Shown here one piece after another: positions 1 through 8,099 of a DNA stretch of 64,000 nucleotides. The translations under genes and the position numbers were made by a program. Within the stretch, counting starts at the first letter, position 1; the number at the start of each line of letters is the position of its first letter. Location of the stretch: contig CAXDRX010000004.1 in the NCBI GenBank assembly GCA_963991985.1, positions 53,090-117,089 on the forward strand. The letters are read 5' to 3'. The stretch is from MED-G17 sp963991985. Its GTDB lineage: Bacteria; Bacteroidota; Bacteroidia; NS11-12g; UBA9320. The notes below the pieces were generated by a model. It was not told the DNA's origin. It saw only the letters and a list, made by a program, of their open reading frames with translations, and did no database searches.

Positions 1-186
1 AAGCTGGGTCGTTTGAACATCAGTATGGAAGGATGTAAAATAAGAGACGAAATGGTATTTTCAATGGCCAAGAGAAACAACATTCCCATTGCGGTGAGCA
101 TGGGCGGGGGCTATTCTCCGAGCATAAAACACATCCTTGAGGCACACGCCAATACCTATCGGGTTGCCCAAGAAAAATATTTCTAA
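1..186 (+). CDS. Histone deacetylase family protein (3' end only)
   Basis: Frame 1 is open from the first base to a TAA at 184-186 and gives the last 61 residues of a protein whose 5' end lies outside the window. It contains the motif VSMGGGYSP followed by an EAHANTYRVA helix, which resembles the C-terminal glycine loop and last helix of bacterial class IV-like histone deacetylase/acetylpolyamine amidohydrolase proteins. These are Zn-dependent deacylases; the metal-binding residues are upstream and not visible, so activity cannot be judged. It is more GC-balanced than the genes that follow it. Confidence 0.7.
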   Translation, partial: KLGRLNISMEGCKIRDEMVFSMAKRNNIPIAVSMGGGYSPSIKHILEAHANTYRVAQEKYF

Positions 187-509
187 AAAGTTTGCCCTAT
201 TTATTGATGTACATTTTCTAGTGAAAAGCAGGGATGGGGCAAATGTTCATCATTTAGAAATTGTCATAGAAGTCCATAATTTAGGTAGGTCAATTGCGCT
301 TAAAAGCCTTCTAATTTGTAAGATAAATTAACAATGAAATAAAATCTAAAGTCATTAAAATTAAATGGTTAAAGAAAAAAAATAAAATTAATTAATATTT
401 TTTTTCAAATAAAAAAACAGCTCATCGGTTTTTTGGCCGACCAAAAAGTTAGCATTGTGTGACTTCGGTCATATTTATGAATTTCCCAAATGCCTAGAAT
501 TGTCCCACT
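187..509. other. AT-rich intergenic region upstream of the accessory pair
   Basis: This 323-base stretch has no convincing gene. It contains a 7-bp hairpin (TTTTTGG at 430-436, loop CCGA, CCAAAAA at 441-447) with no T-tract after it, then a GTTAGC at 448-453 that could be the left boundary of a cassette-like insertion (see the attC-like repeat at 2319-2385). A TAGAATTG at 495-502 differs in one base from the Bacteroidota -7 box and lies 7 bases before the ATG at 510. No clear -33 element was seen. Confidence 0.4.
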
Positions 510-1064
510 ATGACAAATAAATTTTTAATGACAGTAGCAACAATAGGATCGTTGTTTGTCGCAAATTGTGCTGGTGCAGGAGAACCTCAATCAACACCAG
601 AAAGTATTATTGAAAGCATTAATAAAGTTGCAAAAAGTCATTTAAACTTAAACAGCTGGACTTTGGTGGCTATTGGAATTCAATTTAATGAAGAAAAACC
701 CCAAAAAGAAAGGGAATATGGCATATTGTACGGCAAATATTACAAAAACGGCAACCCAGATGTTTATACGAGTGTTGGTTTTTTAGTGAAATTTGACGAA
801 GAAGGGATACTAACAGTACCTCCTCCAGGAAAGATAGGAGCAGACATAAGCCACTCTTGCGCTGGTCAAAATTGTGCTGATTGTAATTTTGATTTAAGCG
901 GTTTCCCAAATATAAAATGTAAGCCGTGTACAACACCCGCAGGAGGTGAAGGAGAATCAATCTGTAATCACAGTACAACAATGACAGTAGGTGCAGGACT
1001 TCGTGCGATTAGAATATCTCAAGATTATCCCAGCATCATCAAAGAAGCAAACAATTTGTTATAA
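510..1064 (+). CDS. Secreted Cys-rich hypothetical protein
   Basis: A 184-residue protein with an N-terminal hydrophobic signal (residues about 4-22). Asn precedes Cys20, so this is probably not a lipobox but ordinary Sec export. The first half has no motif I recognise. Residues 117-152 hold six cysteines (117, 122, 125, 137, 140, 152) in a pattern C-x4-C-x2-C-x11-C-x2-C, which resembles the short NC..C / C.C clusters at the ends of many small exported Bacteroidota proteins. It could bind metal or form disulfides. It is followed after 30 bases by a thioredoxin-like lipoprotein gene, a possible partner. Base composition is more AT-rich than the core genes. The function is unknown. Confidence 0.75.
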   Translation: MTNKFLMTVATIGSLFVANCAGAGEPQSTPESIIESINKVAKSHLNLNSWTLVAIGIQFNEEKPQKEREYGILYGKYYKNGNPDVYTSVGFLVKFDEEGILTVPPPGKIGADISHSCAGQNCADCNFDLSGFPNIKCKPCTTPAGGEGESICNHSTTMTVGAGLRAIRISQDYPSIIKEANNLL

Positions 1065-1094
1065 GCAAGTTGAAAACTAAATACAATCTATTGA

Positions 1095-2279
1095 ATGAAA
1101 AACATGAAATCCAATATTTTAATTTCTCTAATTCTGTTGTTTTTTATCTCATGTAAGGAAAAAAAAGTTCGACCTATGGAATTAGCAAATCAAATACTCA
1201 AGAAATATGAAGGATATCAATCGCTATCATATGATATAAATTATAAAATTAAATATTTTAGTCAAGTTGACGATACAACAAAAGTATCTGCTAAGATTGA
1301 CTTAATAAGACAAAAAAGTGATACAATTTTTGGTGGATACGTTTGGATAAAAACCGATTCAATAGATAGATATTATGATACTAAGAACACCTATCTTATC
1401 AATCATAAAAATGACACCATTACAAGATATCCACAAGATAAACCATTTGTCATTACTGGAAATACAATAGGCGATGCTATAAGAATATACTTTTTAAAAC
1501 CAGAAAGACTGATAAATGGGACATCAGATTCAACAATGAAAATCACAATTGTAGATGATAAAATTAATGATTTAGCAACTTGGAAATTAGAATATAAATT
1601 AGAAGACGACGAATATTCCACTAATACTTGGAAAAATATATGGATCGATAAACAAAATGGTTTTATTCCAAAAATGAACTTTTCAACAGATATGCAAGGT
1701 GAAAACCAGTATAATCAATGGGATTTGTTTGAGATCAAATACGACGAATTATCCATTAGTGATTTAGAAAAGAGATTTGATGAGATTAAAAAGAACTATA
1801 CAATTATTGATTATAAGGAAAGATCAAAAGAAGAAGAAAGCCTATTATCGAATGGTACTCAAATTCCAAAACTAAAAGGAACACAATACATCAATAAAAC
1901 TGAAATTTCATTAGATAATTATAAGGGTAAAATGATTTTATTGGACTTTTGGTATATGGACTGCTTCCCATGCATCAAAGCAATTCCTCACTTAAACAAT
2001 ATTTCAGCCAAGTATAAGGACAAAGGATTAGTGGTCCTTGGAGCAAATCCATTTAATAACAATGAAAAGGATTTAAAGCGAATGCCGAACTTTTTATCTA
2101 ACAATCCGATAGATTATCCTATAATGTTCATTGACAAATCAAAACCGAAAGACTTTAAAATATATGGCTATCCATCATTTTATATAATAGGTAAAAACGG
2201 AGAAATTCTGCATTCTGAAGTTGGTTTTAGCAAGAACGCTATAAATAAAATTGATAGTTTAATTCAAACAAATATTTAG
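1095..2279 (+). CDS. TlpA-like thioredoxin-domain lipoprotein
   Basis: 394 residues. The N-terminus is a lipoprotein signal ending in FFISC (Cys20), so the protein should be lipid-anchored in the envelope. Residues about 25-255 are a mostly beta-rich domain of unknown role, as in other Bacteroidota TlpA/DUF4369-type proteins. A thioredoxin fold follows at about 260-394, with the active site CFPC at 290-293 after the DFWYMD strand and the expected GYPSFYIIG cis-Pro strand. This is a periplasmic thiol-disulfide oxidoreductase by family. It probably shares a transcript with the Cys-rich secreted protein 30 bases upstream. The whole gene is very AT-rich, which fits recent transfer. A second start at 1104 (MKSN) would also keep the signal. 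Confidence 0.85.
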   Translation: MKNMKSNILISLILLFFISCKEKKVRPMELANQILKKYEGYQSLSYDINYKIKYFSQVDDTTKVSAKIDLIRQKSDTIFGGYVWIKTDSIDRYYDTKNTYLINHKNDTITRYPQDKPFVITGNTIGDAIRIYFLKPERLINGTSDSTMKITIVDDKINDLATWKLEYKLEDDEYSTNTWKNIWIDKQNGFIPKMNFSTDMQGENQYNQWDLFEIKYDELSISDLEKRFDEIKKNYTIIDYKERSKEEESLLSNGTQIPKLKGTQYINKTEISLDNYKGKMILLDFWYMDCFPCIKAIPHLNNISAKYKDKGLVVLGANPFNNNEKDLKRMPNFLSNNPIDYPIMFIDKSKPKDFKIYGYPSFYIIGKNGEILHSEVGFSKNAINKIDSLIQTNI

Positions 2280-2318
2280 AAGTTAAACAAAATGAGTAGT
2301 AAGAGCAATTAAAAACCT

Positions 2319-2385
2319 GCTTATAACATCGTGTAATCACAGCATACCCTCCGGGATACGCTGGATACACGTAATCCGTTAAAGC
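2319..2385. repeat. attC-like imperfect inverted repeat
   Basis: A 67-bp element bounded by GCTTATAAC at the left (2319-2327) and GTTAAAGC at the right (2378-2385), which are reverse complements apart from one extra base. Inside, CGTGT (2330-2334) pairs with ACACG (2367-2371), AGC with GCT, and CCC with GGG around a 3-base loop. Two A residues on the left arm stay unpaired. TAAC/GTTA ends, two nested stems, a short loop and extrahelical bases on one arm are the hallmarks of integron attC sites. The GTTRRRY core is matched except for its last base. No integrase gene is present in the window, so this may be a lone attC or an unrelated hairpin. Confidence 0.4.
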
Positions 2386-2419
2386 ATTGACCAAACGGTG
2401 AAATTTTGCTCCACTAAAA

Positions 2420-2539
2420 ATGAATAAAGTTTTACTCTCTTTTGCCTTTTTATTTTTCTATTCCGTCCATTCTTTGTGCTCAATTGCACCAAATGCGTGG
2501 CCACTAGAAAAGCCCGATGCATGCATTTATAAAAATTGA
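2420..2539 (+). CDS. Possible 39-aa secreted peptide
   Basis: An ATG-initiated reading frame of 39 codons. Residues 1-20 look like a signal peptide (MNKVLLSFAFLFFYS core), followed by a short Cys/Pro-containing tail. It lies just after the attC-like repeat and before tRNA-Val. Nothing else supports it: no ribosome site, no recognisable family. It may be a remnant of a longer gene or chance. Confidence 0.2.
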   Translation: MNKVLLSFAFLFFYSVHSLCSIAPNAWPLEKPDACIYKN

Positions 2540-2633
2540 ACCACTGTCAGTCAAAAAAGAAAAAAACGCATTTTGGATCTAATTCTATGCAAATAAAAAC
2601 AGGATTGCACATCTTACATTTCCTCCCATCTAC

Positions 2634-2711
2634 TGGTGGGCGATGTTGGATTCGAACCAACGACCCCCTGCTTGTAAGGCAGGTGCTCTAAACCAACTGA
2701 GCTAATCGCCC
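2634..2711 (-). tRNA. tRNA-Val (anticodon TAC)
   Basis: The minus strand folds into a complete cloverleaf: 7-bp acceptor stem (GGGCGAT/ATCGCCC), D-arm GCTC/GAGC, anticodon stem CCTGC/GCAGG with loop CTTACAA (anticodon TAC, reading GUA), and T-arm GTTGG/CCAAC around TTCGAAT. The 3' ACCA is encoded (2634-2637). The 3' end faces the accessory patch to the left, but no repeated copy of the tRNA end was found there. Confidence 0.95.
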
Positions 2712-2807
2712 TTAAAAAAGGAAGGCGAAAATAGAACAAATTTTTAAGAGTTAAAAAATAAAGTGGGCTTAATACTATACAATCTGTTGTTTGCGTGTTT
2801 AACTTGA

Positions 2808-2839
2808 TTTGTCCAAGTTTTTTCACTTTTACAATTTTG
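2808..2839 (+). promoter_or_regulatory. Candidate promoter of the AsmA-like gene
   Basis: TTTG at 2808-2811 is followed after 18 bases by TACAATTTTG (2830-2839), close to the Bacteroidota primary sigma consensus TTTG-N19-21-TAnnTTTG but with two extra bases inside the -7 element. The GTG start of the downstream gene is only 7 bases further on, implying a very short leader. Confidence 0.35.
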
Positions 2840-2846
2840 CATACGC

Positions 2847-5162
2847 GTGACCAGAATCAATAAAAAGGCAAAAATATTGTTGATTACTTTCTTGGTCTTA
2901 TCCACGATTTTTTTGTCATCAGCCTACTATTTTGGATCGCAAGCCAAAAACTTGTTGATAACAGAAATCAACAAACAACTTGCTGTAAAAGGTCGTTTGG
3001 GTGAACTTTCTGTAGATCCATTTTCTTCCTTTCCATTGGTCAATATATGTTTAGAAAATTTAAGTATTGAGGAGTCTCACCCGCATTACAAAGAGGAGTT
3101 AATGGTACTCCAAAGGTTAAAAATTTCCTTCCATCCTTTAAAAATTATCGCAGGGAAATTTGAGGTAGAGAAGATCGGCTTTCATCATGGAAAACTCAAT
3201 GTTTACCAAGGAAAAAAGTTCAATAATTTTGATGTTTTAAGGAAAAAAAACAAACAAAACAAGCCAAGCAATAAGCTTTTTTTGGCCTGTCAGTCGATTG
3301 CGCTAGAAGACATTGAACTGGTGTTTGAAGATGATGCTCAAAATCGAGTGGAGCTTGCCATTGAGCACAGTAAATTGGGATTGGATTTAAAAGAAGATTG
3401 GGAAATTGTTCAAAAAACTCAGTTGAGCTTGAGAAAATGGCATGGCAAAAGTCAAAATATACAAAAGAATTTGCCCATTCTTTTCTCTGGTAAGATTCAA
3501 CTACAACCCAAACAAAAAAAAGGAGTACTGGAAGATATTGCCCTCAACATTGATCAATCAGGCGTGCTTGGTTTGAACGGAAACTTTGATTATTCAAAAA
3601 AGAAGCTGCTTTGGGAACTAAGCTATGACTCAAAAAAAATTGCTCCCTCCATTTTGTTGCACGCATTTTCAGCGGATGAAAACATTCCTACCAAAAAAAT
3701 TAAGGGTTTTTTAAATGTGAACGGACGGATACAAAATGATGGATTTCATACCTATGCCGATACAAAGATTGAAAGTAAAAAGTCAAGTTTTAACTACAAA
3801 AGCAAAAAATTTTTTCTAGATCAGTTGTATGCTCATCACCATTTTGTGCACGGCCGACACCAATTGGAATTCCGCCTGGGGCGCTTGCGGAACAAAGGCA
3901 ATGAGATTAGTGGTCACTTGCAATATTCCAATGAACAGATAAAGCTCGACCAGATAAGCGGTCGTTTGGAAACCTCCTTTTTAAATGAAATGGAATTTGG
4001 AATTCTTCCGGGATTGGCCGCAAAAATGGAGTTTGAGGCTTCGGGCGATTTGCACAAAAAAAATGGGCAATGGAATCTAGACAAAAACTTTGTGGCTTCT
4101 GGGAACTGTCAAGGAAATTTTGAAGAAAAGTCGAAAGCTTTGGATTTGCAAAATTTTGATCTTGACTTGAAAATATTGGACCAATCCATTTGGATCGATT
4201 GGAAAAAGGGCAAAATCAACAATTCACCAATGCAAGCTAATTTGAAATTGAAATTCCTTGCGGTAGAAAATCGTTGGGATTATCAAGGCAAAGTAAATAT
4301 TGATGTGCTTAGATTGGATAAATTTTACCAGGCGATGACCAAGGAAAATTCAAAAGTTTCGGAAGGAAAACCTGTAAAAATTTCTGGTGGTCTTTCATTG
4401 GAATGTGGGGAACTGCATTTTGACAATTTTACTGCCAAAAAGATTAAAGGAAAGCTTTTCCAAAAAGAACAAAATTGGTATTGGAGCAATCTGGCGTTTA
4501 CCAGTTGTGACGGCCAAATACTAAGCAACGGAAGCTACTACAAGAAAAAGATTAAAGCCAAACTTGACCTCAAGGAAGTAGATGTTGAACAACTTTTTAT
4601 AGGTATGAACGAATTTGGACAAAATGAAATTGGGTCCAAAAATTTAAAGGGCAATGCAGATATTTCCCTCGATTTTTCTGCTCAAGTAGATTCCTCAGGT
4701 ATTCTTCTGCCAAGTATTCAAGCCCAAGCCAAGCTAAAGATTCGTAATGGTCGGCTTTATCAATACAAAACACTTCAAGAAATATCTAAGCTGGTGGATG
4801 TTAAAAGTTTAGGTGATGTGAAATTCAAAACGCTTGAAAACACCATTGAGATCAAAAATCAACAAATCATTTTTCCGCCAATGAACATCCGCAACGACCT
4901 CGTAAACTTAACGGTTTCGGGAATACATTATTTTGACAATACAGTGAATTATCAAGTAGAAATGGATGTAGGAAGCTATTGGGTAAACAAATCTATCTTC
5001 TTTAAAAAGCGAAGAGAACGCGGGGTTGAAAGCACGGCCAACAGCAGTAAGGTTACCATGAAAGTCGTTGGGACAGCCATTGATCCTCAAATAAGGGTAG
5101 TCAAAAAAGAAAAAGACAACAAAAAAACACAGGTAGATGAGTCCTCTTTGTTTGATGAATAG
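2847..5162 (+). CDS. AsmA-like outer-membrane biogenesis protein
   Basis: 771 residues starting at GTG. The N-terminus has a basic stretch and one hydrophobic segment (about 9-30), a signal anchor. The rest is a long repetitive beta-rich chain. The last third (from about 560) has the AsmA C-terminal signature: KIRNGRLYQYKTL, a helix around KLVDVKSLGDV, and IIFPPMNIRNDLVNLTVSG. AsmA-type proteins are inner-membrane-anchored periplasmic proteins thought to help outer-membrane lipid or protein traffic. The tail after about 720 is Lys-rich. GTG is kept as the start because no downstream ATG would preserve the anchor. It ends 4 bases from the convergent Spy-like gene. Confidence 0.8.
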   Translation: MTRINKKAKILLITFLVLSTIFLSSAYYFGSQAKNLLITEINKQLAVKGRLGELSVDPFSSFPLVNICLENLSIEESHPHYKEELMVLQRLKISFHPLKIIAGKFEVEKIGFHHGKLNVYQGKKFNNFDVLRKKNKQNKPSNKLFLACQSIALEDIELVFEDDAQNRVELAIEHSKLGLDLKEDWEIVQKTQLSLRKWHGKSQNIQKNLPILFSGKIQLQPKQKKGVLEDIALNIDQSGVLGLNGNFDYSKKKLLWELSYDSKKIAPSILLHAFSADENIPTKKIKGFLNVNGRIQNDGFHTYADTKIESKKSSFNYKSKKFFLDQLYAHHHFVHGRHQLEFRLGRLRNKGNEISGHLQYSNEQIKLDQISGRLETSFLNEMEFGILPGLAAKMEFEASGDLHKKNGQWNLDKNFVASGNCQGNFEEKSKALDLQNFDLDLKILDQSIWIDWKKGKINNSPMQANLKLKFLAVENRWDYQGKVNIDVLRLDKFYQAMTKENSKVSEGKPVKISGGLSLECGELHFDNFTAKKIKGKLFQKEQNWYWSNLAFTSCDGQILSNGSYYKKKIKAKLDLKEVDVEQLFIGMNEFGQNEIGSKNLKGNADISLDFSAQVDSSGILLPSIQAQAKLKIRNGRLYQYKTLQEISKLVDVKSLGDVKFKTLENTIEIKNQQIIFPPMNIRNDLVNLTVSGIHYFDNTVNYQVEMDVGSYWVNKSIFFKKRRERGVESTANSSKVTMKVVGTAIDPQIRVVKKEKDNKKTQVDESSLFDE

Positions 5163-5166
5163 TTGG

Positions 5167-5892
5167 TTAAACAGGAAGCAATAGAAAACGTAAAGCTTTT
5201 TCTTTTTCTCCTCTTTCTCTCTTTTTCCCCTTCTGTTCTTTAAGGTATTTTTCCTCTTTTCCCCTATGATAAATTTCAATTTCTGTGAGGCAGCTTTCGA
5301 TATTTTCTTGGTGTTTGATTAAAATAGGTTTCAAAAGTTTGCGGAGAGACTTAATTTCTTTTTTGATGGTCTCTTTTTGAATATCATGCTTTGTTTCTTC
5401 TGAATTTTCTATCGACATCAAAAGGGATTTTTTAAGTGCTTTGGCCTTTTCTCTTGCCATAGCAATTGTTTCTTTCTCCTTTGGGTTTAAAGTCTTATCA
5501 AAGTCCCTACGAATTTTTTTTGCTACAGCATGTTTTTTTCGGTATGCTAAATGACTTCTTAATGCTGATTTATTTGCCCTGCTCATTTTGGCCCATTGGG
5601 TTTGTTGTTCAGCGGTTAAAATATTTTGAATCGCCATCCAATAATGTTTTCGAATTTGATGCAATCTCACTCTTCTTTCTTCCATGCCAAGATCCAAACT
5701 TTTGGTTTCGATGATGGCATTGCGAATATTTTCTCTATTCAATTCAATTTCTTTTTGTTGATTTCCACTTAATTTAAGTGCTTCGGCAAACGCTAAAATA
5801 TTTTGGTTATTCCCTTTCTGATGGTGTTCCTGTTGGGCGTGGGCAGCAAAGATGGAAAAACAAAAAACAACCAATAGAATTATCTTGCTCAT
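5167..5892 (-). CDS. Spy/CpxP-like periplasmic protein
   Basis: About 241 residues with a signal peptide (hydrophobic core ILLVVFCFSIFAAHA). The mature part is almost entirely helical and charged, with two LTxxQ-like stretches (LKLSGNQQKEI and ILTAEQQTQW) as in the CpxP/Spy/Zra family of ATP-independent periplasmic chaperones. The C-terminal 25 residues are low-complexity Lys/Glu/Arg. I took the ATG at 5892; the upstream TTG two codons earlier is less likely. A TAAAATTTG-like box lies upstream. The family match is by pattern only, so the role is tentative. Confidence 0.6.
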   Translation of the reverse strand: MSKIILLVVFCFSIFAAHAQQEHHQKGNNQNILAFAEALKLSGNQQKEIELNRENIRNAIIETKSLDLGMEERRVRLHQIRKHYWMAIQNILTAEQQTQWAKMSRANKSALRSHLAYRKKHAVAKKIRRDFDKTLNPKEKETIAMAREKAKALKKSLLMSIENSEETKHDIQKETIKKEIKSLRKLLKPILIKHQENIESCLTEIEIYHRGKEEKYLKEQKGKKRERGEKEKALRFLLLPV

Positions 5893-5933
5893 GCCCAAAT
5901 GGTCACAAATTTTATGCCAACAAAAAAGCCGTT

Positions 5934-7013
5934 TTACACTTCGTAGCGTTCAGTGTGTGTAAAATAGCTGTTTGGAAGTTTCCCATGCGAAGCCTCCTGA
6001 TAATCATCATAATTGCAAGGAAAAAATAATGGGGTTTCGGCATGCAAGTGAGGGATGGTATACCACCATCTATCGGTCCGTTTGCTTTTATAAAAGGAAA
6101 GAACAACTTCGGGTTCTACCTGACATTTGTAAACCATAAAATTATCGTGCCAATTGGGATGATCCGTTTTTCGATTGGCCATACCCTCCAAAAAATGCCA
6201 CAGATTTTGAGCGAACAAATGGTAGTCTTGAGGAAAAGCAGAATCACCTTTTGCATTCAGCAAGGCATAGCCACGAATCATATCATTCATTCCAGAAAAC
6301 CAAGCAAGTTGGCACATTTCAAAAGCATTAATTCCATTGGGTAAGTGCAGACCATTGCAATGGTAACTTCCCGATTCAATCGCATGGCAATCCATCAGAA
6401 CAATTTGACTCTCTCGAATCAAAGGCTCTGCTTTTTGAATATTTTCTTTTAAAGTGCCCAATCGCATTAGTTGAAAATTCATGCTTTCGGCTGAACTTAT
6501 TGTATTCCTTGGATTGAGGTAATTTTGAAAACCAAGCAATTGTACATTGTTTAAATAATTTGGCTCGTGGGTGCAAGTTTTGTAAAGAAAAGAGTTCTCT
6601 TCTAAATTGATTTTGGGAGAGATTTGGGTCAAACTGATGTCTTGCTCGCTTTTTTCAAAACTAGAATAAAGGGCGTCATTGACTTCCTCAAAATCGGTAT
6701 GATTGATGGCCAGAACAGTCAAATTTTTTGAGAGTAATTCTTCAAAAATTTCGGTCAGGTTTTTCATTGAATTGAATTGCTTGACTTGAAAAAAACCAAA
6801 ATCATAAACAAGCGGCCAAACATTTTGGGGAAACAAACAAAAAAAGGCATCTCGCATCATTTTTGCATCTTTCACCTCATGTCCAATGCTAAACATCACA
6901 ACACCTTCTTGTGGGTTTGCTCTATAATCATGGATGTCCAAAACTTGATTGCCAAAAGAGAGCTTAGGATACCTGTTCAACTTGGGAATGGTGCTGAAAA
7001 AAGAATCTATCAT
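5934..7013 (-). CDS. Arginase/formimidoylglutamase-fold protein, degenerate
   Basis: 359 residues. The order of motifs follows the ureohydrolase superfamily as found in Bacteroidota 'formimidoylglutamase' proteins: EPNYLNNVQLLGFQNYL, FQLMRLGTLKENIQKAEPLIR, then ICQ/MCQLAWFSGMND and a C-terminal FYKSKRTDRWW segment. The classical Mn-binding motifs are missing or altered: where GGxH, DAHxD and SxDxDxxDP should be there are SIGHEVK, INHTDFEE and LMDCHAIESG. The enzyme may therefore be inactive as a hydrolase or act on something else. It is divergently transcribed from the SDR gene; a perfect -7 box (minus strand, 7027-7034) lies 13 bases before its ATG. Confidence 0.75.
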   Translation of the reverse strand: MIDSFFSTIPKLNRYPKLSFGNQVLDIHDYRANPQEGVVMFSIGHEVKDAKMMRDAFFCLFPQNVWPLVYDFGFFQVKQFNSMKNLTEIFEELLSKNLTVLAINHTDFEEVNDALYSSFEKSEQDISLTQISPKINLEENSFLYKTCTHEPNYLNNVQLLGFQNYLNPRNTISSAESMNFQLMRLGTLKENIQKAEPLIRESQIVLMDCHAIESGSYHCNGLHLPNGINAFEMCQLAWFSGMNDMIRGYALLNAKGDSAFPQDYHLFAQNLWHFLEGMANRKTDHPNWHDNFMVYKCQVEPEVVLSFYKSKRTDRWWYTIPHLHAETPLFFPCNYDDYQEASHGKLPNSYFTHTERYEV

Positions 7014-7026
7014 TAACTTCGCTTTT

Positions 7027-7034
7027 CAAAAGTA
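7027..7034 (-). promoter_or_regulatory. Candidate -7 box of the ureohydrolase-like gene
   Basis: On the minus strand this reads TACTTTTG, a perfect match to the Bacteroidota -7 consensus TAnnTTTG, 13 bases before the ATG at 7013. No good -33 TTTG was found at the usual distance. Confidence 0.4.
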
Positions 7035-7060
7035 GCTTACTAAAGTTTGACTTTATCCAC

Positions 7061-8071
7061 ATGTATTTTGTAACAGGTGCTTCAGGGTTTTTGGGTGGAC
7101 ATATTGTTTGTCAGATGTTGATTGAAGAAATGCGTGTTGTAGCACTCAAAAGACCCAATAGTTCCTTGGAACAACTGGAAACAATTGCCCATTTCTATGC
7201 CCAAATGGGTGTTGAAGTCGACCTTCACAAAATAGATTGGGTAGAAGGTGATCTATTTTCGGAAGCGGCAATAAAGCCAATTTTAAACAAAGCCAAAGGG
7301 TTGGTTCATGCCGGTGGATTGGTCTCTTTCCACCCGAAAGATATAGATCTTTTGTATCAAACAAATGCTCAAGCAACAAGAAACCTTGTGAATTGGAGTT
7401 TGGAAGAAGGTTTGGAGTATTTTTTACATATTAGTTCGGTAAGTACTTTGGGCGGGAAAGGAGATGAAATGATAAATGAGAAGTCTATGTTTCGAGAAGA
7501 AAACAAAAGTCATTATGCCAGATCCAAATATTTGGCAGAGCTAGAGGCACACAGAGCATCTGCAGAAGGAATGGCGGTGGGAATAGTAAACCCGAGCATT
7601 ATTTTGGGGGTAGGAGACTGGAAAAAGGGAACAGCTCACTTTTTTGATTTATATGGTAGAAATTTCCCTTTTTATGGAGTGGGGTCAACAGGATTTGTGA
7701 TGGCCAGTGATGTGGCCAAAGTAGTCTGTTTGATGGCCAAAGACAAAAAAGCCGACCAGTTTTTGTTGAACCAAAACAACTATACCTTCAAAGAGATATT
7801 CGATACTATTGCGGTTTCATTCTCCGCTAAGTGTCCATCCTTTGCGATTACACCTTTTCGGGCCGAACTGGCTTGGCGTGTGTTTGCCTTTCGAGAGTTT
7901 TTATTTGGTAAAAAAAGTTTTTTCTCAGCCGACAATGCTCGAAGCGCAGCACGAAAAAGAAATTATGATGGTTCGAAAATCAACAAGGCAATTCCATCTT
8001 TTCAATACAATGATGTACTAGAAAAAATACAGTCAATTTCGGATTTCAAAAGAGCAACAGAGGACCAATAA
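7061..8071 (+). CDS. NAD-dependent epimerase/dehydratase (extended SDR)
   Basis: 336 residues beginning directly with the Rossmann strand: VTGASGFLGGHI (residues 3-14) is the TGxxGxxG dinucleotide motif of extended short-chain dehydrogenases. The catalytic Ser and YxxxK are seen in HISSVSTLGG and HYARSKYLAE (about 127-158). The overall length and the PSIILGVGDW segment match NAD(P)-dependent nucleotide-sugar epimerases or dihydroflavonol-reductase-like enzymes of Bacteroidota. The substrate cannot be told from the sequence. It is monocistronic and converges on rplY. Confidence 0.85.
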   Translation: MYFVTGASGFLGGHIVCQMLIEEMRVVALKRPNSSLEQLETIAHFYAQMGVEVDLHKIDWVEGDLFSEAAIKPILNKAKGLVHAGGLVSFHPKDIDLLYQTNAQATRNLVNWSLEEGLEYFLHISSVSTLGGKGDEMINEKSMFREENKSHYARSKYLAELEAHRASAEGMAVGIVNPSIILGVGDWKKGTAHFFDLYGRNFPFYGVGSTGFVMASDVAKVVCLMAKDKKADQFLLNQNNYTFKEIFDTIAVSFSAKCPSFAITPFRAELAWRVFAFREFLFGKKSFFSADNARSAARKRNYDGSKINKAIPSFQYNDVLEKIQSISDFKRATEDQ

Positions 8072-8099
8072 CTTTTTGCGCTAAAGCCAATACTAAAGA

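Larger units (their letters stand above)
2280..2633. other. Intergenic region with attC-like repeat and a tiny ORF
   Basis: Between the thioredoxin gene and tRNA-Val there is no full-size gene. The stretch holds the imperfect inverted repeat at 2319-2385 and a 39-codon ORF at 2420-2539, both listed separately. From 2540 to 2633 I see only AT-rich sequence with nothing recognisable. Confidence 0.5.

Noticed and set aside
137..331. 64-codon plus-strand frame overlapping the end of the HDAC-like gene
   Set aside because: Its first part is an out-of-frame shadow of that gene and the rest has no family resemblance or initiation signal.
430..447. 7-bp hairpin TTTTTGG/CCAAAAA as a terminator
   Set aside because: No T-tract follows the stem on either strand; T and A runs are part of the stem itself.
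2634..2711. tRNA-Val 3' end as the attachment site of a genomic island
   Set aside because: No second copy of the tRNA 3' sequence and no tyrosine integrase were found between 187 and 2633.
2614..2826. 70-codon minus-strand frame across the tRNA-Val gene
   Set aside because: It reads through the tRNA sequence and has no recognisable protein feature.
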